Source: Bin5 sp965232575
GTDB lineage: Bacteria; Chloroflexota; Anaerolineae; Caldilineales; Caldilineaceae
DNA length: 64,000 bases
Reading direction: 5' to 3'
Assembly: GCA_965232575.1 (NCBI GenBank)
Contig: CBDDPZ010000008.1
Location: 434,001-498,000, forward strand
Made by a program: the position numbers and the translations under genes. The notes under the pieces were generated by a model that saw only the letters and a list, made by a program, of their open reading frames with translations, had not been told where the DNA came from and did not search any database. Shown here in pieces: positions 49,564 to 58,293 of this stretch (position 1 is its first letter; every line of letters begins with the position of its first letter).

Positions 49564-51615
49564 ATGCAGATAACAACGATCGATGCGATCAGAATCCCGC
49601 GCGATGCCAGTCCATGCGTTCGGACCGCCGCCGACGAGTTGGCACGCTGGATCGAAAAGCTGGGTGGTATAAGGCCAACCATCGGGACTCATTCCGATCA
49701 AGGGAATGTCACGGCCTGGTTGGATACCGACGGGACCGACTTGAAGCCGGAGCACTATCGCATCGCGGTGAACGACGGCGCCAACTTGCGCATCACCGGC
49801 GGCGATGGGCGGGGCGTTCTGTATGGCGTGCAGGAATGCATCGACCGCGCCCGACGTAACCAGGCCATCACACCGCTGACCGATGGCCCTCATTTCCCGG
49901 TGCGCGCGCTGCGGATGTGGGAAACGCCTTCAAACAAAGTATGGTGTCTGCCTTTCAAAAGTATCCTGGACTACGAAAAAATGCTGCGTCCGGAGGAGTG
50001 CTCGGAGTACCTGGACCTCGCCCGGCGGCTGCTGGCCATGCGCGTCAACAACCTCGGCCTGTTCGCGCAATACGCGGCCAGCGGCTCACAGTTCGAACGC
50101 TGGCTTTCCCATGCCGAGCCGGTCGAACGGTTCGCCCACTTTCTGGATCGCTTCGGCGTAACGGTTGGTCTGTCACTCCACTATGCCGAGCCGGACGAAA
50201 ACGGGAACTACGAAGACGTCTGTCCCTTTTCCGACACCGTCCGCGCACAGTGGCACGATTTCGCCGCGCGTCTAGCCGTCGCCATGCCGTCGGTCCGCAA
50301 TGCCATCGTCTGGGGCGCCGGCGAGAACGCGCCAGGCCCGCATGAGGACGACTGCGACCGCTGTCGCGCGCTGCCGGTTCGCGACCGCGTTCTGGCCGGC
50401 ATGCGTCTGGTCAGCGAGGCGCTGGCCACCATCGACGGAGAGCTGCTCTGGCCCGCGGTCACCGACCAGGCGGCGTACGCCAAATCCGAAACAGAGATGT
50501 TTGGAGACTGGGGGGATGAGCTCCCGGCAAACGTGCGAATCGCGCCCTGCCACCTGTACTGGGACTTTCGTCCGCCCTATCCGCCGCACCCGATCTGGGG
50601 CCACATCGGCAATCGACCGGGTGAGCGTTCCCCCTACGTGTTCGAACTCGCGCTGGTGGGCGATACGGCCGGCCTCAACTTCCTGCCTTGCTCCATGGCC
50701 CACCGCTGGCAGGAAGAATTCCTCAAGGCAGCCGACAAAAACTGTGACGGGTTTGACGCCAATCTGGGGATCCATCCCGAACACATAGACCATCCGCTCA
50801 ACCTCTCCAACTGGTATGCCTACGGCAAGCTGTGCTGGGACCCCTACCTCAGCCCGGACGATATCCTGTCCGAGTGGCTGACGATGGAGTATGGCGCGGA
50901 GGCGCGCGCGTTCCTGCCCGGCCTGCGCGAGACCTATCCCGCCACCATCGGCGCTCTTTTCAGCCGCAGCGGCTTGACCCAGTGCCACAGTTACGTTGCG
51001 CGCTACAGCTACCTGGACACTCGCCTCAACGGACCGTGGCGAATCTGGACCGACTACCTGCATCCGGGGATGGATCGCGTGGGGGAGGACGTCCTCGGCC
51101 TGGCGTTGCCGCTTGACGCCTATACCGAGGAAGAGCGCGAAGCGCTGCGCAACGATCCGCGCTACCAGCTCATCTTCAACCGCGTGCCGCTGACCGCCGC
51201 CTATGCCGCCGAGCTGATGGCCGAGAAGCGGCCGTCCATCGCTCACATGGAAAACGTGCTGACAGCGTGGCGGCAGCTGGATGGCAAGATTGACCCGGCT
51301 TCCTTTGCCCATGTCGCCGGGCTGCTCGAAGCCAACCTGAACGACGTGCGTATCTTTGTGGACTGTTTCGAGCTGTACCTGGACTACAAACTGGGGCGGC
51401 TGCAGGCGGCGCAGATCGAGGCAATGCGCGCCCGCTACGCCGACGTTCCGAAGGGCGAGGCCACGGCGGGGTCGCCGTATGACGGCTGGTTCTGGGACCA
51501 CTTTGGCTGGCAGGGTACCTACCTGGAGTTCCTGGACGACCTGGACAAGCTGTTGCGAGGTGAAACGCTCGGCCCGTTCCTCGCCGCCGGCGCGACGGAA
51601 GTCCAGATGGAGTGA
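49564..51615 (+). CDS. GH67-like alpha-glucuronidase-family glycoside hydrolase
   Basis: 683 residues. The N-terminal 115 residues form the sandwich domain seen in GH67/GH20-type enzymes (CVRTAADELARWIEKLGGIR, ending GGDGRGVLYGVQECIDR). A TIM-barrel part follows from about residue 120 (RRLLAMRVNNLGLFAQYA, NAIVWGAGENAPGPHEDDCD, RIAPCHLYWDFRPP), then an alpha-helical C-terminus (about 480-683). Conserved acids in WGAGEN and HEDDCD are candidates for catalysis, not assigned. No signal peptide, so substrates are imported oligomers. ATG 49564 follows AGGAGGG. First gene of an operon with GH127 and an MDR dehydrogenase. It is more distant from the classical xylan alpha-glucuronidases than a clear family member would be. 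Confidence 0.75.
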   Translation: MQITTIDAIRIPRDASPCVRTAADELARWIEKLGGIRPTIGTHSDQGNVTAWLDTDGTDLKPEHYRIAVNDGANLRITGGDGRGVLYGVQECIDRARRNQAITPLTDGPHFPVRALRMWETPSNKVWCLPFKSILDYEKMLRPEECSEYLDLARRLLAMRVNNLGLFAQYAASGSQFERWLSHAEPVERFAHFLDRFGVTVGLSLHYAEPDENGNYEDVCPFSDTVRAQWHDFAARLAVAMPSVRNAIVWGAGENAPGPHEDDCDRCRALPVRDRVLAGMRLVSEALATIDGELLWPAVTDQAAYAKSETEMFGDWGDELPANVRIAPCHLYWDFRPPYPPHPIWGHIGNRPGERSPYVFELALVGDTAGLNFLPCSMAHRWQEEFLKAADKNCDGFDANLGIHPEHIDHPLNLSNWYAYGKLCWDPYLSPDDILSEWLTMEYGAEARAFLPGLRETYPATIGALFSRSGLTQCHSYVARYSYLDTRLNGPWRIWTDYLHPGMDRVGEDVLGLALPLDAYTEEEREALRNDPRYQLIFNRVPLTAAYAAELMAEKRPSIAHMENVLTAWRQLDGKIDPASFAHVAGLLEANLNDVRIFVDCFELYLDYKLGRLQAAQIEAMRARYADVPKGEATAGSPYDGWFWDHFGWQGTYLEFLDDLDKLLRGETLGPFLAAGATEVQME

Positions 51616-51696
51616 GGTCCCGAGTTATGTATTACTTCGGGGCGGACGAGACGGCCGCGTGCTGACGGAATGAATACCCCAAGGGAGGAGGTTGGC

Positions 51697-53640
51697 ATGT
51701 CCAACAATCGACACATCCCACATTGGCAGGAGGCCGGCGTAGTGTCCACCGTCGCCAGCCCTTTTGCCCCCCTCAAACCTGTCCCGCTGCAGGCCGTTAC
51801 TATGCGCGATGGGTTCTGGAAAACGCGCATGAATGCCAACCGGACCAACGGCATCCCGTCGTTCCTGGCCTGGCTGGACGTAGACGACCAGACCGCGCCG
51901 TTCAGGGCCTACGCGGCGGGCGACAAGGCGGGAATCGCGGCCGGCCTGGAAACGCTAAGGACCAATCCCACCGGAATGAATCGCACGCGCAACGGCCATT
52001 CCTGGCGCGCGAACTTCCATAAATGGCTGGAAGCTTGCGCATATATCATACAGTCCGGGGAGGATCCCGACACACGCGCCTTGCTCGACCTGTTTGTGAC
52101 CGGCATTGCCAATGCGCATCAGGACAACGCCTTCTGGACTATCTACTATGGCGACGATTTCGAAAGATCGTACGGACTGGGCAACCCGGGACATATGATC
52201 CAGGCTGCCATTGCACACCACCGTGCAACTGGATCGACCGAATTTCTGGAGTGCGCGCAGCGTGTTGCTGACGCAATCTGCCAGCAGTTTCAAGGGGAGA
52301 ACTTTGCCGGGCACAGCGTCATCGAAATGGCATTGGTCGAACTCTACCGTACCACGGGCAAAGAGAGATATCTCGCCGGCGCCCGGCATTTCCTCACCCC
52401 TCTACTGAGACAACCCCCGATCATCGGCTCCGATTTCCGCGGCTACGTGAGCAGGCATGTTGTACGTCAGACATACCTCATGTGCGCCGGCGCCGACTAT
52501 TATGCGGAGACAGGCGACCAGGAATTCATGGACAAGATCACTGCCATCTGGCGTGACATGACAACCGGCAAGCTGCATCTCACTGGCCAGTTAGCCGTGG
52601 ACTCTGAGAACTGCGAACTGATATGCAAGGACGCCTTCGAACTACATACAGGCGTCTTCAGGTTCCTGCTGGGCACAGGTTTGGAGACGTGTGAAGCAAT
52701 TGGAAACGCGGCTTGGAATTGGCGCATGCTGGCCGTGACGGGCGATGCCTGTTACGCCGACCTGATGGAGAGGACGCTATACAACGGCTTCCTGGCGCAC
52801 GTATCTGCCGACGGCGGAAAGTTCCATTATGTGTGTCCCCTCTCATCAGACGGCAACCACTGGCAGCGCACCCCCTGGTCATCAGCTTCCACCAGTTGTT
52901 GCTCACCCAACGCGCTTCGCACGATCGCGTCATTGCCAGGATACATGTTCAGCGTTTCACAGGATGGCGTGTGGATTCACCTGTATGACAGTTGTACGAT
53001 GGACTGGCGTCTGGATGACGGGACCAAACTGTGCCTTGCTCAGGACGCATCCTATCCATGGGACGGGAATATACACATCACCCTCGATCCCGAACGGCTC
53101 TCCACTTTTGATCTTCACCTGAGAATACCTGAATGGTGCCGCAACCCAACTGTGCAGGTGAATGGACGACCTGTCGAAAGCGACATCGCGCCCGGAACCT
53201 ACTGTCGCATCACCAGAGAATGGCGCAAAGGCGATACTGTCACTCTGCATCTGCCGATGCATGTTATTGCCATGACTGCCGACCCGCGTGCCAGGTACTT
53301 TGAAGGCAAGGTGGCGCTGTGTCGCGGCCCGCTTGTGTATTGCGCCGAGAGTACCGATAATCCCGCCATTGATATGTGGGGCGCGTACGTTGCGTTGCCG
53401 CCGGGGAACGGGAGAGATGACGGCCGCGAGCTTTTGGGGCACTATCGGCAGTCAGCATTGCTGAACGAATTCGGAGCAGATTTCAGGCAGGATCTTCTCG
53501 GCGGGGTCGTTTCTCTTCAAGGAGACCGCGGCTCATACGACCAACCGGACGGTGTCCTGACGTTTATTCCCTACTATGCATGGGCAAATCGTGACGGCAG
53601 GTCGTCGATGCGTACATGGATAGATGGCAAAACAGAATGA
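51697..53640 (+). CDS. GH127-family beta-L-arabinofuranosidase
   Basis: 647 residues. The zinc and catalytic cysteines of the bifidobacterial HypBA1 enzyme are matched: Glu330 and Cys332 in GLETCEAIG (E338/C340 there), and Cys401-Cys402 in TSCCSPNALR (C417/C418), where the first is the likely nucleophile. An (alpha/alpha)6 barrel (about 30-450) precedes two beta-sandwich parts (LHLRIPEWCRNPTVQVNGRP, ALCRGPLVYCAE). It removes beta-L-arabinofuranose from oligosaccharides in the cytosol (no signal peptide). ATG 51697 follows GGGAGGAGG; the ATG at 51670 lacks a site. Between the glucuronidase-like gene and an MDR dehydrogenase. Confidence 0.92.
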   Translation: MSNNRHIPHWQEAGVVSTVASPFAPLKPVPLQAVTMRDGFWKTRMNANRTNGIPSFLAWLDVDDQTAPFRAYAAGDKAGIAAGLETLRTNPTGMNRTRNGHSWRANFHKWLEACAYIIQSGEDPDTRALLDLFVTGIANAHQDNAFWTIYYGDDFERSYGLGNPGHMIQAAIAHHRATGSTEFLECAQRVADAICQQFQGENFAGHSVIEMALVELYRTTGKERYLAGARHFLTPLLRQPPIIGSDFRGYVSRHVVRQTYLMCAGADYYAETGDQEFMDKITAIWRDMTTGKLHLTGQLAVDSENCELICKDAFELHTGVFRFLLGTGLETCEAIGNAAWNWRMLAVTGDACYADLMERTLYNGFLAHVSADGGKFHYVCPLSSDGNHWQRTPWSSASTSCCSPNALRTIASLPGYMFSVSQDGVWIHLYDSCTMDWRLDDGTKLCLAQDASYPWDGNIHITLDPERLSTFDLHLRIPEWCRNPTVQVNGRPVESDIAPGTYCRITREWRKGDTVTLHLPMHVIAMTADPRARYFEGKVALCRGPLVYCAESTDNPAIDMWGAYVALPPGNGRDDGRELLGHYRQSALLNEFGADFRQDLLGGVVSLQGDRGSYDQPDGVLTFIPYYAWANRDGRSSMRTWIDGKTE

Positions 53641-53687
53641 GGAACGAAGCGAAGGCGACCGGACAGCAGCTCAAGAGGAAGAACAGG

Positions 53688-54698
53688 ATGCGAGCCAGAC
53701 GCCTGATCTGTAAGGCGATTCGCCAGATTGAATGGGAATCCTTCGAAATCTCAGAGGCGTCCGCCCCGCATGAGGTTGTCGTCAAGTCGGCCTGCTCCCT
53801 CATCAGCGCGGGCACAGAGCTCGCGATGTACAGTGGTTCACACATCGGCTTCTCACGGCCGGACCCGCCGCAGTTCCCAATCGACATGGGCTACGCCTTG
53901 GCAGGCGCCGTGCAGGCGGTCGGCCGCGAGGTGACAGAATGGGCAGAAGGCGACCGTGTGGTGGTCTACGCATCGCATGGGGACTGGGCCCTGTGTGATG
54001 TACGCACAACCAAAATGTGGCGTTTGCCGCCGGACGTTACGCTGGAGCAGGGCGCACTGGCTGTGATGGGCGGTATCAGCGCGGTGGGCGTGCGTCAGGG
54101 GAAAGTAACGCTGGGCGAAACGGTGATCGTCTTGGGGCTGGGACTGATCGGCCAGTTCGCGGCGCAACTGTCTCGCCTGTCCGGCGCGCGGCCCGTAATT
54201 GGGGTCGATCTCCTCCCCAATCGCGTGCGGATCGCAGGCGCCAGTGGTATCTATGCTCTCAATCCGAACCAATCGGACGTCGGACAAACAGTGAACGATG
54301 TCACCGGGGGACATATGGCGGAGGTAGTGATCGAAGCGACCGGCAATCCCCATGTAGTACCGCAGGCCCTGGACTTGGCAGGCGACGGCGGGCGTGTCGT
54401 GCTGCTGGGCAGCCCCCGCGGCTCAGCCGAAATCGATCTCTACAGGGCTGTTCACCATAAAGGTGTCTCACTGATCGGCGCGCATGCCCGCGTGTCCGGG
54501 CATCCTTACACGACCCGAGATCCGTGGACCCGGGAGCGCAACCTTGATCTGGTTTTGCGCCTGTTTGCGGACGGCTCTCTGCAGAGCGAGGGGCTGATCA
54601 GCCACCGCATTCAGCCAGACGACGTTGGAGAGACGTACGAGATGCTCGTTGAGCGCCCGGATGATTTCCTCGGCGTGTTGATCGAGTGGAAGTCTTGA
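53688..54698 (+). CDS. MDR-family zinc-type alcohol/sugar dehydrogenase
   Basis: 336 residues with VIVLGLGLIGQFAAQLS (G-x-G-x-x-G), PVIGVDLLPNR (aspartate favouring NAD) and VIEATGNPHVVPQALDLAG. The N-terminal domain reads SACSLISAGTELAMY, a group often found beside carbohydrate importers and lacking the standard zinc cysteines. ATG 53688 follows AAGAGGAAGAA. The open frame continues upstream into the end of the GH127 gene. The gene's last codons run straight into a detached permease 3' end (54694-54743), so its own C-terminus may have been trimmed or joined by recombination. Third gene of the hemicellulose operon. Confidence 0.87.
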   Translation: MRARRLICKAIRQIEWESFEISEASAPHEVVVKSACSLISAGTELAMYSGSHIGFSRPDPPQFPIDMGYALAGAVQAVGREVTEWAEGDRVVVYASHGDWALCDVRTTKMWRLPPDVTLEQGALAVMGGISAVGVRQGKVTLGETVIVLGLGLIGQFAAQLSRLSGARPVIGVDLLPNRVRIAGASGIYALNPNQSDVGQTVNDVTGGHMAEVVIEATGNPHVVPQALDLAGDGGRVVLLGSPRGSAEIDLYRAVHHKGVSLIGAHARVSGHPYTTRDPWTRERNLDLVLRLFADGSLQSEGLISHRIQPDDVGETYEMLVERPDDFLGVLIEWKS

Positions 54699-54743
54699 CC
54701 CAAGGCGGCATCAAGCTGTAGGCCGCAATCAGGGTGTGCTCGA
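54694..54743 (+). repeat. Copy 2 of the permease-end repeat, detached
   Basis: Bases 54695-54721 encode LTQGGIKL and a stop, the exact end of the permease at 39848-40681, but in another frame than the dehydrogenase whose stop (54696-54698) falls inside. Similarity extends about 22 bases past the stop. The remaining gap 54744-54856 holds nothing recognisable. Confidence 0.7.
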
Positions 54744-54856
54744 CAGAGTCGAACAGACGCGCGGGACTGCGTCCGCTAATAACTGTGGGCGTGATCTGGT
54801 TGGGGTTAAGCCTGGCGCAGCGATGGTTTTGAAAGAGGACGTCGCGCCGGCATCCA

Positions 54857-55765
54857 CTAGCCCTTCAACGCGCCGATGGTCAGGCCGCGAATAAAGTACT
54901 GTTGAAAGAGAAAGAATATGATGACCGGCGGCACGGCCATCAGCACGCCGGAAGCCATGGCAATGGGGTAATCGTTCCGCCCCGTGCGCTCCATGCCGCG
55001 CAGCAGGGTCACGCCGACCTGGATGGGCATCAGTTTCAAATCGTTAATCACGGCCAGGGGCCACACGAAGTCGTTCCACGTTGCCACGAAGGTGAAGGTC
55101 CCCAATGCCGCTAGCGCCGGTTTGGTCAGCGGCAGCGCGATCTGCCACCACAGGCGGATCTCGCCGGCACCGTCGATGCGCGCTTGGTCGAACAGCTCGG
55201 ACGGCAGTGTCAACATGAACTGGCGGATGAGGAAAACCGCATACGGTGACGCCAGCCCAGGCAGGATCATGACCCAGTAGGTGTCATGCAGATTCAGCAG
55301 CAGCGTCAGCATGAAGGCCGGGATTAGCCTGGAGAAACCCGGCAGCATCATCGTGCTCAGCACCAGCCAAAAGATGATATCTCGACCTCGAAAGCGCTTG
55401 CGCGCGAAGGCGTAGCCGGCAGCCGCGCACAACAACAGCCCCAGGACGGTAACCGTGACGGAGACGAAGAGGCTATTGGCCAGCCAGCGCAGCACGGGAA
55501 AGGTCGAACTCAACACCTGCTGGTAGGACTCCAGGGTGGGCTCCTTCAACCACAGGCCGGGAGGCAGAGCCTGCGCCTGCTGGCCTTTCTTGAAGCTGGT
55601 CAGCACCATCCAGTAGAGGGGAAACCATGAGACGAGAGCCCAAAAGAAGAGCAGCAGCAATGTAATGTTGCCGCCGATCTTTTCCCGAACCCTGCGCCAG
55701 GAACGTTTTTCAGTCTGGATTGGAGGCGAGACAAGCTCTTCGGGGACAGTGGGTTGTTTCAGCAC
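54857..55765 (-). CDS. CUT1 sugar ABC importer permease (MalG-like)
   Basis: 302 residues. A hydrophilic start (about 30 residues), six helices from residue 33, EAA loop FDQARIDGAGEIRLWWQIAL, C-terminus FIRGLTIGALKG. The start is GTG at 55765; AAAGGAG lies a little far upstream (about 14 bases), and no ATG is available nearby. It is the last of four minus-strand genes (PhyH, lipoprotein, two permeases) and begins 17 bases after its partner. The set lacks an ATPase. Confidence 0.92.
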   Translation of the reverse strand: MLKQPTVPEELVSPPIQTEKRSWRRVREKIGGNITLLLLFFWALVSWFPLYWMVLTSFKKGQQAQALPPGLWLKEPTLESYQQVLSSTFPVLRWLANSLFVSVTVTVLGLLLCAAAGYAFARKRFRGRDIIFWLVLSTMMLPGFSRLIPAFMLTLLLNLHDTYWVMILPGLASPYAVFLIRQFMLTLPSELFDQARIDGAGEIRLWWQIALPLTKPALAALGTFTFVATWNDFVWPLAVINDLKLMPIQVGVTLLRGMERTGRNDYPIAMASGVLMAVPPVIIFFLFQQYFIRGLTIGALKG

Positions 55766-55782
55766 AGCGCGCCCGGGCTCCT

Positions 55783-56658
55783 TTAGTATTCCACGACCGA
55801 CCGGAACCAGCGGAACAGGACTACCGCCAGTGCCAGGGTAAGTAGGAGAAGCGCCAGTCCGACGGCCGATGCGTAGCCGACTTTAAGAAAGACAAACGCG
55901 TAACGGTAGGTCAGGAAGGCGAGTGTCAACGTGGACCCCACCGGCCCGCCCTTGGTGAGGAAAAAGACGGAGACGAAGAGCTGCATTGCCACGATCGTTG
56001 TCGTTACCGCCACATAGAGGATGCTCGGGGTCAACAGGGGGATGGTGATGTATATTGTCTCGAGCCACCCGGTGGCGCCGTCAATATGGGCTGCATCGAA
56101 CAACTCGGAAGGCAGCCCGAGAACTGCGGCCACGAAGATGATAATCCCAACGCCCAGCCCGGTCACCAGGTCCATAAAGACAAGGGATGGCAGGGCTGTC
56201 TGCGGATTCCCCAGCCAGTTGACAGGCTCAATTCCGACCACACTCAACAGGTAGTTAATCAGCCCGAACTGGTTATTGAAGATGTAGCGCCAGACGACCG
56301 CTACGGCGACGAGCGAAACCACGCTGGGCAGATAGAAGGCGCTTTGCAGACCCTGGCGCATGCCCTGACTGCGGAACTTCGTGATCCTGATCGCCACCGC
56401 AAGCGCCAGGGCGACGGCAGCGAATGTGAACATCCCTACGTAGGCCAACGTGTTGCGTACAGATTGCCAGAAACGCTTGTCGTTCAGGACGTGGTCAATG
56501 TTGTCCAGACCAACCCAAACCGGCTTTCGATCGTACCATTCAAGCGCGGCCATCACGACGGACATAACCGTAGGCACCAGCACAAAGACAAGGAACAGAA
56601 CCAGGAAAGGTGTGACGAAGATATAGCCCCACATCTCCTCACGCTTGGCATAGTTCAT
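55783..56658 (-). CDS. CUT1 sugar ABC importer permease (MalF-like)
   Basis: 291 residues, six helices beginning at residue 10 (YIFVTPFLVLFLVFVLVPTV), loop WYDRKPVWVGLDNIDHVL after helix 1 and EAA loop FDAAHIDGATGWLETIYITI. It lies 83 bases after the lipoprotein gene and 17 before the second permease. The ribosome site upstream of ATG 56658 is weak. Confidence 0.92.
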   Translation of the reverse strand: MNYAKREEMWGYIFVTPFLVLFLVFVLVPTVMSVVMAALEWYDRKPVWVGLDNIDHVLNDKRFWQSVRNTLAYVGMFTFAAVALALAVAIRITKFRSQGMRQGLQSAFYLPSVVSLVAVAVVWRYIFNNQFGLINYLLSVVGIEPVNWLGNPQTALPSLVFMDLVTGLGVGIIIFVAAVLGLPSELFDAAHIDGATGWLETIYITIPLLTPSILYVAVTTTIVAMQLFVSVFFLTKGGPVGSTLTLAFLTYRYAFVFLKVGYASAVGLALLLLTLALAVVLFRWFRSVVEY

Positions 56659-56741
56659 GGCTGTCCCCGCTTTTGAGAGTCTGAAAGGGTCTCCCGCGAG
56701 CGGTGTCGTCGCGGGAGACCGGCCTTATCCATGGTGGGGTT

Positions 56742-58145
56742 CTACGCACAGCTCTCGAGAGCCGTGTTGATGTCGTCAGTCATCTCCTGCATCACCTGTT
56801 CCGCGCTCTTGCCGGAGAAGGCGCCCTGGAAATGTTCCTCAAAGATCGAGCGCACCACGATGGTCTCCGTACTGCGCTTGGCATCGAACCATGCGTTAGG
56901 CATCAGACATTCGGATGTATAGACCACGAGGGGGTCGTCGGCGACTTCAGCCAGAATGGACTTGCGGAACGGCAGCATTCCGGCCGACTTAACCAGCCAT
57001 TCTTCGCTTTCCTTGTTGGTCATCCAGTGGAGGAACTTCAACAGTCCTGGCGTATCAGCAGGGTCCTCGGGCTTGAAGGGCACCAAACCGGAATAGTTTG
57101 CGCCGCCCCAGGCAATGGCGGGATGAGGGTCATCGTGTGGATACTGGATGAAGCGCCATTTGCGTTCGTTCTCGGTATCGGTGACGACCAGAGTCTCCTC
57201 ATCCAGTTCCATCCCCTCCCGGCGTGCTCCCCCGGGTACCACGTTGCCAACCTGCATGAGGACGTTGCCCTGGTCGATGAGGGCGTTGTTATCGTCGCCG
57301 GTGTACCCTGCCGGATCGGGAATCAGGTCGTTTTCGGCCAGCTCTTGCATCCATGCAAGGCATTTGATCGCCTCCGGCGAGGCCATGTCGACGCACGATT
57401 CCGTCTCATCGGTCCAGAAGTGGGCGCCGAAGCAGCGGAAGTACAGGAGTGTCACCCAATGAAAAGCCGGTGTGGAATGGGCGGATGGGATGCCGAGTCC
57501 GTAGCGCTCGCTGCCGTCCGGTCGTGTACCCCGCACAGCCTCAAGCCAGCCATTGAACTGGTCAATGTTCCACCCGTAGCATGGCGCCTGGGGGGCAGTA
57601 TCCATCGCGCCCGCCTCCTCGACTCCATCGAGGTAGACAACCCCGGACTGACAGACCGGCCAGTACGGCAACATGTACACCCTGCCTTCAATTGAGCACT
57701 GCTCAAGCATTCCCTCGACCATATCGCTGGACAACTGCTCTTCCAACGAGTCGGTGAGGTCCAGAGCCAGTCCCACCTCTAAGGCCGAAAGGGCAAGCTG
57801 GATCCAGCCGCCGCCGACAACATCCGGGGGCGAACCGGCCGCGAGAGCCGTTGTCACCTTGCTGCCCTGCTCCCACGTCAGGGGAAGCACCTCAACCTCA
57901 ATACTTGGATTCTCTTCCATAAAGGCGTTTGCTCGCTCCCACTGCCAGGAACCGGGCTCGCCAAGAGCCGATGAGTAGTACGGGAAATCCCAGAAATCAA
58001 TCGTTGTCGTTACGGCCGCGGGCGCAGCTTCTCCTCCCTCTCCCGCCGGCGCCGCCGGCATAGCGCAAGCAGCCAGAAGGGCTCCCGTACCCGTGACGGC
58101 AGACAGCTTCAAGAAATCACGCCGACTCAGGTTGTTCCGTTTCAT
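56742..58145 (-). CDS. CUT1 sugar ABC importer solute-binding lipoprotein with Tat-type signal
   Basis: 467 residues. The start MKRNNLSRRDFLKLSAVTG contains the twin-arginine motif SRRDFLK, followed by a hydrophobic stretch and the lipobox LLAAC, so export folded through Tat with lipidation is likely. This differs from the other three lipoproteins in the window, which have Sec-type signals. The mature part shows IDFWDFPYYSSALGEPGSW, ALAAGSPPDVVGGG, YMLPYWPVCQSGVVYLDGV and WMTNKESEEWL, typical of family-1 sugar-binding proteins. ATG 58145 follows AAAGGAGAAGAG. Confidence 0.93.
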   Translation of the reverse strand: MKRNNLSRRDFLKLSAVTGTGALLAACAMPAAPAGEGGEAAPAAVTTTIDFWDFPYYSSALGEPGSWQWERANAFMEENPSIEVEVLPLTWEQGSKVTTALAAGSPPDVVGGGWIQLALSALEVGLALDLTDSLEEQLSSDMVEGMLEQCSIEGRVYMLPYWPVCQSGVVYLDGVEEAGAMDTAPQAPCYGWNIDQFNGWLEAVRGTRPDGSERYGLGIPSAHSTPAFHWVTLLYFRCFGAHFWTDETESCVDMASPEAIKCLAWMQELAENDLIPDPAGYTGDDNNALIDQGNVLMQVGNVVPGGARREGMELDEETLVVTDTENERKWRFIQYPHDDPHPAIAWGGANYSGLVPFKPEDPADTPGLLKFLHWMTNKESEEWLVKSAGMLPFRKSILAEVADDPLVVYTSECLMPNAWFDAKRSTETIVVRSIFEEHFQGAFSGKSAEQVMQEMTDDINTALESCA

Positions 58146-58157
58146 ACTCTCTTCTCC

Positions 58158-58183
58158 TTTGATCTGATAGTTTGATCTGATAA
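58158..58183 (-). repeat. 13-base direct repeat in the leader of the Tat lipoprotein gene
   Basis: TTTGATCTGATAG (58158-58170) and TTTGATCTGATAA (58171-58183) are adjacent. On the minus strand one copy abuts the ribosome-binding site. It could be a replication-slippage duplication or a site that affects translation. Confidence 0.6.
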
Positions 58184-58293
58184 TGATCGAAGCGCATGCA
58201 ACAACACGTACTCTGGTCAAATGCTTCCGAGGGGCTGAGCGCCAACGGTCCTAAGTCGACGCATGTCGCTGTCCAGAAACTGTCATGCCTTAC

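Noticed and set aside
50272..51501. 409-codon minus-strand frame in the GH67-like gene
   Set aside because: Antisense shadow without a start signal or family motif.
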